Assembly: GCF_905171775.1 (NCBI RefSeq) | Contig: NC_053489.1 | Location: 153,716,142-153,780,141 of the forward strand | Source of the DNA: Rana temporaria | Lineage: Eukaryota; Chordata; Amphibia; Anura; Ranidae | DNA length: 64,000 bases | Direction of reading: 5' to 3' | Notes under the pieces: model-generated | What the model saw: the letters and a program-made list of their open reading frames with translations, nothing else | The model's database searches: none | What the model was told of the DNA's origin: nothing | Program-made: the position numbers and the translations under genes | Part shown: one piece after another, positions 44,240-53,995 of the stretch | How the letters are laid out: every line of letters starts with the position of its first letter | Numbering within the stretch: position 1 is the stretch's first letter

Positions 44240-44552
44240 CAGGGCACAGCGACGACAATGGGCACAGAGGCGACAAAGGGCACAGTGGCATCAATGGGTA
44301 CAGTGGTGACAAAGGGCACAGTGGCGGCAAAGGGCACAGTAGTGACAATGGGCACAGTGGCAACAATTAAAGGGCACAGTGACATGCACAGTGGCAACAA
44401 TGGGCACAGTGGTGACAATGGGCACAGTGGCAACAATTAAAGGGCACAGTGACATGCACAGTGGTGACAATTAAAGGGCACAGTGGTGACAATGGGCACA
44501 GTGGCAACAATTAAAGGGCTCAGTGACATGCACAGTGGCGACAATTAAAGGG
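44240..44552. repeat. minisatellite, GGGCACAGTGGYRACAA units
   Basis: About 17-18-bp units, some alternating with ATTAAAGGGCACAGTGACATGCACAG. Open frames on both strands (Met-Gly-Thr-Val or Pro-Leu-Cys-Pro repeats) are translations of the unit. Confidence 0.9.
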
Positions 44553-44559
44553 CACATGT

Positions 44560-44875
44560 ATAGAGGGGGCTGTAATGGCGCTTACCAATTAAAATGACAA
44601 ATAATTAAATAATTAAAAAATATCCAATAACGCACAGCAACGTATAGAGTTAGGTCAGGGTACCAATGAAACGTGTTCCACTCCAATTTCCTTATAGTTC
44701 CTCATACATCAACAACCATAATGTGAGGCATGGAAAATGTGAAAATAATGAAATCCACAAAAATGACTAGAACACCAAATTGTAGTCATCCGATAAAAAT
44801 ATGTGAAACAATTAAGTGTGATAAAATCCAATGCAAACAATATAAAAGATAAAAAAATGCAAATAATAATTATTT
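44560..44875 (-). mobile_element. Penelope-like terminal fragment inside the minisatellite
   Basis: Starts AGAGGGGGCTGTAATGGCGC, comparable to GGGGGGTGTAGTAGCGC at 62693. The tail AATAATAATTATTT leads back into the minisatellite at 44876. The arrays either side share the CACAGTGG word, so this fragment interrupted one array. Confidence 0.5.
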
Positions 44876-45080
44876 GGCACAGTGGCTGCGTTTGATGGCA
44901 TGGCACAGTGGTGGCAATTGATGCCACAGTGGCTGCGTTTGATGGCATGGCACAGTGACTGCATTTGATGGCATGGCACATTGGTGATAATTGATGGCAC
45001 AGTGGCTGCGTTTGATGGCATGGCACAGTGGTGACAATTAATGGCATAGTGGCTGCATTTGATGGGCACAGTGAGGCTGC
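44876..45080. repeat. minisatellite, GGCACAGTGGCTGCGTTTGAT units
   Basis: About six units of 20-32 bp built on CACAGTGGCTGCGTTTGATG and CACAGTGGTGRCAATTGATG. Confidence 0.85.
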
Positions 45081-45235
45081 AATTTTTTTTTTCGTTTGCG
45101 CCCCCCCAAAAATTTTGAGCACCAGCCACCACTGCCCAGTGGATACACAGGTTGGGCACTATGAGTCCTTTTGGTTTAAATATCAAACTAGATTTGAACT
45201 GTTTCCTGTCCAATTGGTAGTAATTTTTCTTGCTT

Positions 45236-45440
45236 GCATATATGCATTTTTAATTTTATTTTTATAATTATTTTATTATATTTTATTTTTATTTTCGTTA
45301 TTTTATTTTATTTTCATTTTCATTTTTATTTCTATTTATTTAAATTTTGTATTTATTTATTTCTATTTTTATTTTATTTTATTTTCATTTTCATTTTTAT
45401 TTCTATTTATGACATTTTTTATTTTATATGTTTATGTTGG
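45236..45440. repeat. T-rich low-complexity tract
   Basis: TTTTATTTTATTTTCATTTTC-type words within the Penelope 3' region. Confidence 0.85.
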
Positions 45441-45684
45441 CAATGAACTCGTATAAACGTTTTATCCTTATGAATTTCCAACCAATGAATTGCTGTATTC
45501 TTAAAGCAATGTATGTTTTTTAAAGTTGTTTTTGTTAATAAAGTTTTTGTTAGTACTTGGCAATAACAGGAAGTGATGTGTTCTTAAGGAAGTCGGTGAT
45601 TGATTACACCAGATGGTTTCTGTTTCACATCATTGGACAATTAGAAGGGAGGTAATGGCTCCTTTCATATAAATTACACCACAT

Positions 45685-45756
45685 GAAACCAGAAGTTATA
45701 TCCTTTATGACGCCCTGGAGGAGGGGCGAAGCGCGTCAACGTATTTCTGGTTTCAC
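45685..45756 (+). ncRNA. hammerhead-like motif, core partly lost
   Basis: Stem I: TGAAACCAGAA (45685-45695) pairs perfectly with TTCTGGTTTCA (45746-45756), 11 bp. Stem II: GCCCT (45713-45717) pairs with GGGGC (45724-45728). GAA at 45729-45731 is followed by GCG/CGT-type stem III and C 45738. The CUGANGA box is replaced by ATGAC, so it is probably inactive. Position in the Penelope 3' region equals that of the 40521 motif. Confidence 0.5.
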
Positions 45757-46333
45757 TAACCAGTGATGCAACTTCCGGTATCAGTGGAATGTGCACCGTT
45801 AGTGGCGAACCCAGAACTAACTGATGCCTGTTTTGCAGAGCCATCTCATGAGTGGCGTTTATGTGATTGAGCATTAAATCCAGTACCGGCAGTAATTCAC
45901 TATGTTTTTTATCCTTTGTTTTCCTCGGTCCACATGAATACTTGCATGGAGGCTTCTCTGAGAGTCCAGATTCATACATCAGTTCTTTAAAGATTATAGG
46001 GCCAAATCCACAAAAGAGATACTCTGGCGTAAGCCGTCGTATCTCTGGTTCTAACTTTGGAACTGATCCTCAGAAGCAGTTTTCCAAAGTTAGGCAGAAG
46101 ATCCGACATCTGTAAGGGACTTACACTGCCGGATCTTAGGATGCAGTACCGCATCCGCCACTGGGGGCATTTCGAGTCAAAATGCCTCTTCTGGTATGCA
46201 AATTAGCACTTAGGGCGATCCACAAAGCTTTTGTGCTTCGTTTTTTTCGCCGTAAGTTTTAGTTTGCCAAGTGTAAAACTAGGGCTGCTTTTACAAAGTG
46301 TAAAGTTAGTAACACCATGTAAAAGCCCATTCA

Positions 46334-48393
46334 AGCGACGGCATTTGGTATGCATTCCCGAGGGAGAACTCCACGGCAATTTGTAAAATCCAAACCGGCA
46401 TGGGTTCCCCCCCAGGAGCATACCAGGCCCTTAGGTCTGTTATGGGTTGTAAGGAGACCCCCCCTCCACCGAAAAATCGACTTAGGGGGTCCCCCTACAA
46501 TCCATACCAGACCCGTATCCAAAGCACGCTACCCGGCCGGTCAGGAATGGGAGTGGGGACGAGCGAGCGCCCCCCCCCCTCCTGAGCCGTGCCAGGCCGC
46601 ATGCCCTCAACATGGGGGGGTTGGGTGCTCTGGGGCAGGGGGGCGCACTGCGGGCCCCCCCACCCCAGAGCACCCTGTCCCCATGTTGATGAGGACAGGA
46701 CCTCTTCCCGACAACCCTTGCCGTTGGTTGTCGGGGTCTGCGGGCGGGGGCTTATCGGAATCTGGGAGTCCCCTCAAATAAGGGGGCCCCAAGATACCGG
46801 CCCCCCACCCTAAGTGAATGGATATGGGGTACATCGTACCTCTACCCATTCACCTGTAGGCAAAAAGTAAAAGTTATTAAACACACAACACAAGGGTTTT
46901 TAAAATAATTTATTATTCTGCTCCGGAGGCCCCCCTGTCTTCTTTATTAGCTCTATTACCAGGGGGGGCTTCTTCTTCCACTCTCCGGGGGTCTTCTCCG
47001 CTCTCCGGGGGGGGTTTCTTCTTCCGCTCTCCGGGGGGGGCTTCTCCGCTCTCCGGGGGTCTTCTTCTATCTTCGCCGCTCTCCGCTGTTGACTCGGCGA
47101 ACCCCGGTTCTTCTGCAGATGTCCGGTGCCTTCTTCTACAGCGCTGGCTGCCTGCTATCTTTGTGTGTTAGCTCAATTACGAGCAGGCAGCCATCGCGGT
47201 TTTCTGTGACGTCAGGTTCTTCTCTTCTGTTCTTCTCCCCTCTTCCGATGTTGACTCGTCGCATCTTGTCACTGTAATGATGGAAGCGCGCCTTGCATCC
47301 CATTTATATAGGCATCAGCGTCCCATCATGCTCCGGCAGGTACCCACGTGGTGGGTGCCTACCCACGTGCACCCACCACGTGGGTACCTACCGGAGCATG
47401 ATGGGACGGTGATGCCTATATAAATGGGATGCAAGGCGCGCTTCCATCATTACAGTGACAAGAGGCGACGAGTCAACATCGGAAGAGGGGAGAAGAACAG
47501 AAGAGAAGAACCTGACGTCACAGAAGACCGCGATGGCTGCCTGCTCGTAATTGAGCTAACACACAAAGATAGCAGGCAGCCAGCGCTGAAGAAGAAGGCA
47601 CCGGACATCTGCAGAAGAACCGGGGTTCGCCGAGTCAACAGCGGAGAGCGGCGAAGATAGAAGAAGACCCCCGGAGAGCGGAGAAGCCCCCCCCGGAGAG
47701 CGGAAGAAGAAACCCCCCCCGGAGAGCGGAGAAGACCCCCGGAGAGTGGAAGAAGAAGCCCCCCCTGGTAATAGAGCTAATAAAGTAGACAGGGGGGGCC
47801 TCCGGAGCAGAATAATAAATTATTTTAAAAACCCTTGTGTTGTGCGTTTAATAACTTTTACTTTTTGCCTACAGGTGAATGGGTAGAGGTACGATGTACC
47901 CCATATCCATTCACTTAGGGTGGGGGGCCGGTATCTGGGGGCCCCCTTATTTGAGGGGACTCCCAGATTCCGATAAGCCCCCGCCCGCAGACCCCGACAA
48001 CCAACGGCAAGGGTTGTCGGGAAGAGGTCCTGTCCTCATCAACATGGGGACAGGGTGCTCTGGGGTGGGGGGGCCCGCAGTGCGCCCCCCTGCCCCAGAG
48101 CACCCGACCCCCCCATGTTGAGGGCATGCGGCCTGGCACGGCTCAGGAGGGGGGGGGGGCGCTCGCTCATCCCCACTCCCTTTCCTGACCGGCCGGGTAG
48201 CGTGCTTTGGATACGGGTCTGGTATGGATTGTAGGGGGACCCCCTACGTCGATTTTTCGGCGGAGGGGGGGTCTCCTTACAACCCATAACAGACCTAAGG
48301 GCCTGGTATGCTCTTGGGGGGGGGAACCCATGCCGGTTTTTTCTTTGAAAATTGGCATGGAGTTCTCCCTCTCAGGAATGCATGCTGAGCGAC
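46334..48393. repeat. palindrome with arms of about 1.02 kb
   Basis: Left arm 46334-47358, 10-base loop, right arm 47369-48393 (outer limits approximate). Translations from the arms are mirror images with few changes: the 80-codon frames at 46849-46607 (minus) and 47879-48121 (plus) differ at one residue I can see. Each arm is a copy of the repeat seen at 42698-43215 and 30950-31300. The frames are non-coding by all signs. Such arms would form about 1 kb of dsRNA if transcribed through. Confidence 0.9.
47301..47426. promoter_or_regulatory. mirrored TATA boxes at the palindrome centre
   Basis: CCTATATAAATGGG at about 47413-47426 on the plus strand and its mirror at about 47301-47314 on the minus strand lie either side of the CACGTGG-rich centre (47344-47387: CCACGTGGTGGG and its inverse, E-box/G-box-like CACGTG). 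Each faces outward into its arm, so the centre would be a divergent promoter. Predicted from sequence only. Confidence 0.45.
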
Positions 48394-49019
48394 GCTGTCA
48401 TTTTTTTTTATAATTATTTGTTTTCCCGGCGCGTATATTTTTTTTCACCCGTCGCAACTTTAGTGTCCCGTCGCAATCCACAAAGCCGCCCGGCGTCAAT
48501 TACGTTCGCGCGCTGCACGTCGGGAAAATTACGTCACACGCATGCGCAGTACGGCCGGCGCGGGAGCGCGCCTCATTTAAATTTTACACGCCCCACGGAG
48601 AGGAGGACCGCCTTGCGACGGCGGCACTTAAGTTACACGGCCTGAAATTTCTAGGTAAGTGCTTTGTGGATCAGGCACTTAGGTAGAAACTTTAAGTCAG
48701 TGTAACTTAACTGCTGAAAGTTAAGTTACGTCGCCTGGCTGAGGATTTGGCCCATAGTGTTTTTGACCCCTGGACTGCAAAGCTGACGGTCTATTAACTC
48801 TGGTGAGTGGGGTCACAAGAGGGAAGTGTGATGTTTTGAAAAAATCCTATTTTGAAAAATCCTACTTTGAAAATTCGACCTTGAACCAAAGAAGTATAAC
48901 ATTTTTTTGGAGCACTTAGCACTTTATTTGTCATATATAGATTGTGATAAATTGTCTATAGTGTACTTTCACTTTTATATTCCGCTAGTGCTGTTAATTC
49001 CTGTATTTGTTCAATAGTT

Positions 49020-49320
49020 TGCATACAGTATAAGCCAGGGGTGCCTAACCTTTTGAAAAGCCGCTGACCCCCACAAAAAAACAGCATTTTGGATGATAAA
49101 ATCAGCAGAGCTTCCCCTCATTTCAGATCTCCCCCTCAGATCTGCAGCGACGTGCAGTGCACTTGTAGTGCAAAGTAATTTTTCAAGTTCGGGTTCTTAT
49201 AGACTTAAATGGAGTTCAGAGTTTGGGTCTGAACTTTTGCGATGTTCGGGAGTTCTGGAGCAAACCGAATCAGGGGGTGTTCGGCCCAACTCTAATTATT
49301 TTAGAGTAAGACATGCACTA
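49020..49320. repeat. MITE-like fragments
   Basis: AACAGCATTTTGGATGATAAAATCAGCAG and the CAGATCTGCAG...GTGCACTTGTAGTGCAAAG words are shared with the MITE at 49975-50230. The stretch AAGTTCGGGTTC...GTTCGGCCCAACTC near 49185-49295 is another common-looking repeat. Confidence 0.5.
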
Positions 49321-49384
49321 TCAGTGGTACTTAAAAAGTATATTGACCAACACTTAACATTTCATTAGAATTCTTTAAAATGAA

Positions 49385-49970
49385 TACAATGTATGGATAA
49401 AACGGTAGCCCAATATAAGAATACTTTAGTGCCCCATCTTTTGAATGCAGCTAAAAGCTTGATACCAAGATTGTGGAGAACTCGCAAAGCTCCTTCTATG
49501 AAGGAATGGGCTGGAAAGATAGACTGGCTGAGATCAATAGAAAAAACAATACATCAAAGCGAACATTCCATAGAAACATATAACAACATATGGGGGAAGT
49601 GGCTAGAGTTTAAAAAATCACCAGACTATATGATGATGTTAGAGTATTAGGGGAAATGGGGGGGAACGGGAGAAGATATAGCCCTGGAATAAGAGGCAGG
49701 AGTATCCAATAGGATTTATAAATGATTAAGCCTAGTGAAGGGGGGGTGGGGACAGGGAGAGAGAGAGGGGGCGAGGAGAGGGAGAGAGAGAGGGGGCTGG
49801 GAGGGGTTGTGTTTTTTTTTTCTTTTTGGATTTTGGGATGAGGGTTTGGTTGTATGTTCAACATGGAATGTTATAATAATCAAACTGAAAGGTGGAGACA
49901 CCTATTTTGTAATAATGTTTCACTTGTATAATTTACAGTATATAAAAAAAAAGACAATATAAAAAAAGGA
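49385..49970 (+). mobile_element. 5'-truncated L1-type LINE fragment
   Basis: Carries the ORF2 C-terminus (49393-49650), about 300 bp of 3' UTR with a G/A-rich GAGAGAGAGGGGGCGAGG tract (49757-49795), and A-runs at 49945-49968. No clean TSD was found. It is related to the L1s at 82 and 1611 but from a different subfamily. Confidence 0.65.
49393..49650 (+). pseudogene. L1 ORF2 C-terminus, 85 codons
   Basis: The frame reads LLNAAKSLIPRLWRTRKAPSM and WGKWLEFKKSPDY. The AAKSLIPRLW followed by KEW and a final W-x-x-WLEF is the extreme C-terminal domain of L1-type ORF2, beyond the zinc knuckle. The rest is lost by 5' truncation. Confidence 0.65.
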
Positions 49971-49974
49971 ATTT

Positions 49975-50230
49975 AATGGGGGTTATTTACAAATTCACTT
50001 TGCACTACAAGTGCACTGCAAGTGCACTTGAAGGTGCAGTAACAGTGCACATGGAAGCGCAGTGCTGTAGATCTGAGGGCGACATGAAAGGAAAATAAAA
50101 AAAAAACAGCATTTTGGATGATAAAATCAGCAGCGCTTCCCCTTATTTCAGATCTCCCCCTCAGATCTGCAGTGACTTGCAGTGCACTTGTAGTGCAAAG
50201 TGAATTTGCCTTTAGTAAATCAACCTCAAT
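49975..50230. mobile_element. 256-bp MITE with long TIRs
   Basis: TTCACTTTGCACTACAAGTG (about 49995) and CACTTGTAGTGCAAAGTGAA (about 50186) lie within inverted ends of about 45 bp (GGGGGTTATTTAC... and ...AGTAAATCAACCTC). Non-coding fold-back. Confidence 0.8.
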
Positions 50231-50288
50231 GTGAAATATATGTATTTACAGACATTTTCTTGGGAAAACTATAACTAGTTATTATAAC

Positions 50289-52062
50289 TGTAGCACTACC
50301 CCGAAGGAGCTGCTGGTTTAGATTTTGGGTTTGCACGTTACCTCTAAGTTTGTTGTCTAGGGAGAGATGTCTGTAGCAATTGGAATGTCCACACAAGATG
50401 TAAAACCTTCATCTGTAGGTTTTATTTTCACTGCACAAACTTGTGAAGGAAGTAGAGAGTATAGAGAGAGGAGGGAAGGTTCAGGCACGCGGTACAGTCG
50501 CTCTAAATTTACGTATTCAGAATTCCAATCTTCTCCACTCAATCCTGAGTGGGTTTTGCTCACCCAGATAGACCCCTCTCACATGGCCTAGCAGCCGGAA
50601 TGATGCACAGACAGTATAGAAACAGTCTCTGACACAGACCGTCTGAGAACACAAAGGGCCAGATTCAGATACAATGGCGTATCTTTAGTTGGGCGTTGCG
50701 TATCCTATTTACGCTACGCCGCCGCAACTTAGACAGGCAAGTGCAGTATTCACAAAGCACTTGCTCCGTAAGTTGCGGCGGCGTAGCGTAAATGGGCCGG
50801 CGTAAGCCCACGTAATTCAAGAAGGCTGGTAGGGGGCTTGTTGTATGGAAATGAATCGTGACCCCGCGTAAATGACGCACCTAAGGAACGGCGCATGCGT
50901 GCGCATGCTCAGTATCAAGTCAAATTTTCTCTGTAAATTACGCCGGCTCAATGCTAAGTCGATGTGAACGTAACCTACGCCCATCCCCATTCACGTACAA
51001 CTTACGCAAACGACGTAAAATACGACGCTGTTCCAACGTTTGTGACGTCCATACCTTAACATGACTTACCCCTGCTTTATGAGGGGTAAAGTTATGCTGG
51101 TTGTGCGCCTAACGTAAACAGCGTATTTTAATACGCCGGGCGCAAGTACGTTCGTGAATCGGCGTATCTAGCTCATTTGCATATTCAACGTGGAAATATA
51201 CGGAAGCGCCCCCAGCGGCCAGCGTAAATATGCACCCCAAGATACGATGGCGTAGGAGACTTACGCCGCTCGTATCTTGGCAACAGTGAGGCGTATCTGA
51301 TTCTTTGAATCAGGCGCAGAGATACGACGCCTCACATTCGGACAAACGACGGCGTATCTGGAGATACGCCGTCGTAAATCCTTTGTGAATCCCGGCCAAA
51401 ATGAATATTCAGGAATCCTCTGCCACAGGATTTAAAGTCCCCAACTTCTTGCCTTACAGCCAAAGAGCCTTTAAGCCAATCCGTAAGGTATTGTAGGTTA
51501 ACGGTGCATCCTTCAAGAAGTTACCAGGCCTCTCCCAAAGTACTGGCCTTCCGCTCGGTCCTTTCCGGGACAGGTCCTCCCCTGGCTTACTTCATTGAGT
51601 GGCTTCCTCCCGCAGGACAGACAGCACACGATCACCTCCAACGCATAGGCCCCAGCCAGGATAACTGGGCCTACTTTACAGGAACAGCCTCAGACCAACG
51701 TGGTCCCAAGACTGAGATCACGCACACCCACCTCGCGCCAGGAGGGCCACGAGGCGAAGGACCCCGAAAAGTGTCATCTGCCCCTTAAGTATCCCCTCCC
51801 AGCATGCACAGTGGGGGTCACTACTCCCACTGTACTGCTGCCGAGGAGGGACACCCAATACACCATGGTACACCTGCATTTCAACATGAGCCTGAAGTGG
51901 CAATGCCACCCACAGGCAACAAGGGAAAAATACTACCAGGCAGTACCACAGCCAGAACAGAGGTGAATTTGTACACAATTCAACAGGTCTGGGCCCAAAT
52001 ATTGGCCCAGACATCCCCTAAAATTGAAATAGCGCCCCCATCTTTGGGAGCAGGGCGCTACA
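50289..52062. mobile_element. solo LTR split by a Harbinger MITE
   Basis: Begins TGTAGCACTACCCC and ends GGGCGCTACA (TG...CA with a 6-bp inverted terminus TGTAGC/GCTACA). TAAC precedes (50285-50288) and follows (52063-52066) it, a 4-bp duplication as made by retroviral/gypsy integrases. Removing the Harbinger MITE leaves about 1.03 kb, a normal LTR size. There is no internal region, so it is a product of LTR-LTR recombination. The family is not known; it differs from the LTR at 55140. Confidence 0.7.
50656..51397. mobile_element. Harbinger-type MITE inside the solo LTR
   Basis: 742 bp with ends GGGCCAGATTCAG and GTGAATCCCGGCC, flanked by AAA (50653-50655, 51398-51400). Inside are ACGCCGCCGCAACTTA/TAAGTTGCGGCGGCGT and CTTACGCCG pairs. 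Confidence 0.8.
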
Positions 52063-52349
52063 TAACCATGATGGTATATCTGTGTATACTGCTTGTAACA
52101 GGCTAATAATTTGTATATCAAATTATTGCACTAATGTACTATGTTAATTAAGACATTTTTGAAACATTAACATAAGATTAGACTAAATATCTACTATTTT
52201 GGACAATTTCATTAATACTTTGTTTTTCAATATATACACCAATATAGATGCATTATTTTGAACAATGTTTCCATTATGGTATTTCAGGTCACAAAATGTT
52301 TGACATATATTTGTTTTATTAATAACGTAAGTATCACCCTATAGCAGAT
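52063..52349. other. AT-rich, no feature
   Basis: No motif seen. Confidence 0.35.
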
Positions 52350-53995
52350 ATACTGCTACAGGAAGCCACTCCTTCGCAGAATCATGTTTATATATGATTC
52401 TGCACTTCTGCCTAGAGGTTGCGCATGCCACTGGTGGGCCGCTTTTTCTGTGATTACGCACAGCAGAAGCCAATCTGTGGGTGCAGGGCACTGGATGTCT
52501 GCTGACACCCGCCGATCGTCGGGCGGAGACACTTTATGGAGCTATGCCTATGTAAACAAGGTAGAGTTCTGTCCTGACAGGAGGGATAAGTGATGGATTT
52601 TCAGTCCCTGGCCCTGTAAATCAATAAAAGCATCTCCAAAACACTGGATAGGCACACATTTAACCCCTTGATCACCCTAGATGTTTAACCCATTCCCAGC
52701 CAGTGTCATTGGTACAGTGACAGTTCATATTTTTAGAAACTGATCACTGTATTAGTGTATTAGTGTCACTGGCTCCCATAAAGTGTCAAAAGTGTCAGTT
52801 AGTGTCCGATGATCTGTCACAATATTGCAATATAAGTCACTGATCATTGCTAATATAAAAATAAAATAAAAAAAATCCAGTATATATACCATAGTTTTTA
52901 GACACTAAGGGCCAGATTCACATAGAAATGCGTTACGCTGCGGCGGCGTAACGTATCCCATTTATGTTACACCGCCGCAAGTTTACAACGTAAGTGTCTG
53001 ATTCACAAAGCACGTACCTGTAAACTTGCGGCAGTGTAACGTAAATCCGCCCGGCGCAAGCCCGCCTAATTCAAATGGGGCAGGGACCATTTAAATTAGG
53101 CGCGTTCCCGCGCCGAACGTACTGCGCATGCTCCGTCCCTAAAATTTCCCGACGTGCATTGTGCTAAATGACGTCGCAAGGACGTCATTGGTGTCAACGT
53201 TAACGTAAATGGCATCCAGCGCCATTCACGGACGACTTACGCAAACGACGTGAAATTTAAAAATTCGACGCGGGAACGACGGCCATACTTAACATTGGTT
53301 AGACCACCAAGAGGGCATGCTTAGTTTTACGCGACATATCTCTACGGAAACGACGTAAATTTAGAGCGACGGGCAAAGCGGACGTTTGTGAATCTGCGTA
53401 ACTAGTCATTTGCATATTCTACGCCGACCGCAATGGAATCACCACCTAGCGGCCGGCCTAGAATTGCAGCCTAAGATCCGACGGTGTAAGTCACTTACAC
53501 CTGTCGGATCTTAGGGCTATCTATGCGTAACCTGATTCTATGAATCAGGCGCATAGATACGACAATCGTATCTCAGAGATACGATGGCGTATCAGGAGAT
53601 ACGCCGTCGTATCTCTTTTGTGAATCTGGCCCTAAAACTTTTGCAAAAACCAATCAATATACATTTATTCAGATTTGATTGCCAAAAATATGTAGCAGAA
53701 TACATATTGCCCTAAATTTATGAAGACATTTTATTTTTTCAATTTTTTTATATGATATGTTTTATAGCAGAAAGTAAAAAATATTTTTTTTTTCAAAATT
53801 GTCGATCTTTGTTTATAGTGAAAAAATAAAACACAGCGGTGATCAAATTCTACCAAAGGAAAGCTCTATTTGTGGGAAAAAAAGTACATACATTTTATTT
53901 GGGTACAGCATTGCATGATTGTGCAATTGTCAGTTAAATTAACACAATACTGTATCACAAAAAATGGCCTGGTCATGAAGGGCACCATTTTTAAT
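52350..53995 (-). mobile_element. piggyBac-family copy split by a Harbinger MITE
   Basis: Minus-orientation landmarks: TTAACCCCTTGATCACCCT (52658), then after the MITE TTGCAAAAACCAATCAATAT, GGAAAGCTCTATTTGTGGG (53858) and AAATGGCCTGGTCATGAAGGGC (53963). These are the reverse of CAGGCCAATTTTCAG...CACAAATAGAGCTTT at 41775. The outer ends are decayed, so limits are approximate. Confidence 0.65.
52909..53632. mobile_element. Harbinger-type MITE, TAA duplication
   Basis: 724 bp, ends GGGCCAGATTCAC and GTGAATCTGGCCC, TAA on both sides (52906-52908, 53633-53635). This is the cleanest MITE copy of the family here, with GATCCGACGGTGTAAGTCAC and its inverse near 53475-53515. Confidence 0.9.

Larger units (their letters stand above)
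43782..45134. mobile_element. hAT-like element with minisatellites and nested Penelope piece
   Basis: Ends CAGTGGTGGCCTGTCC and GCACCAGCCACCACTG are inverted. Flanks AACAGTGG and CCCAGTGG match at 6 of 8 positions, a plausible 8-bp duplication. The AT-rich or G/C hAT-like wording CCCCCCCAAAAATTTTGAGC lies at the right end. No transposase. The interior consists of tandem arrays at 44240-44552 and 44876-45080, interrupted by a Penelope-like piece at 44560-44875. Confidence 0.7.
45999..48753. mobile_element. Harbinger-type element carrying a giant palindrome
   Basis: Ends GGGCCAAATCCAC and GAGGATTTGGCCC with ATA on both sides (45996-45998, 48754-48756). Flanking segments resemble Harbinger MITEs (GATCCGACATCTGTAAGGG, GCGCATGCGCAG-type words, CATTTAAATTTTACACG). 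The middle 2.06 kb is a near-perfect inverted duplication of another repeat family. It is not coding for a transposase. Confidence 0.75.
43452..49015 (+). mobile_element. Penelope-like element split by two insertions
   Basis: Three pieces in order: 43452-43781 (endonuclease), 45135-45998 (endonuclease tail, 3' non-coding, hammerhead-like motif) and 48757 to about 49015 (3' end, with GGAGCACTTAGCACTTTATT). They are separated by a hAT element (43782-45134) and a Harbinger-type element (45999-48753), whose duplications allow clean rejoining. The RT part is missing, so the copy was 5'-truncated before these hits. The right limit is approximate. Confidence 0.7.

Noticed and set aside
43933..44440. 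Frames of repeated Pro-Leu-Cys-Pro or Met-Gly-Thr-Val units
   Set aside because: Both strands are open because of the 17-18-bp minisatellite; codon use reflects the repeat.
44240..44552. CRISPR-like regular repeats
   Set aside because: Units are contiguous without unique spacers, and the sequence is eukaryotic; this is a minisatellite.
47089..47660. A 62-78-codon frame pair that looked like a signal peptide protein
   Set aside because: Mirror copies from the palindrome arms; the hydrophobic stretch is chance.
46350..48287. Several 60-143-codon frames that occur as mirror pairs
   Set aside because: They come from the palindrome arms, lie in GC-rich repeat DNA, overlap in many frames and have no family motif.
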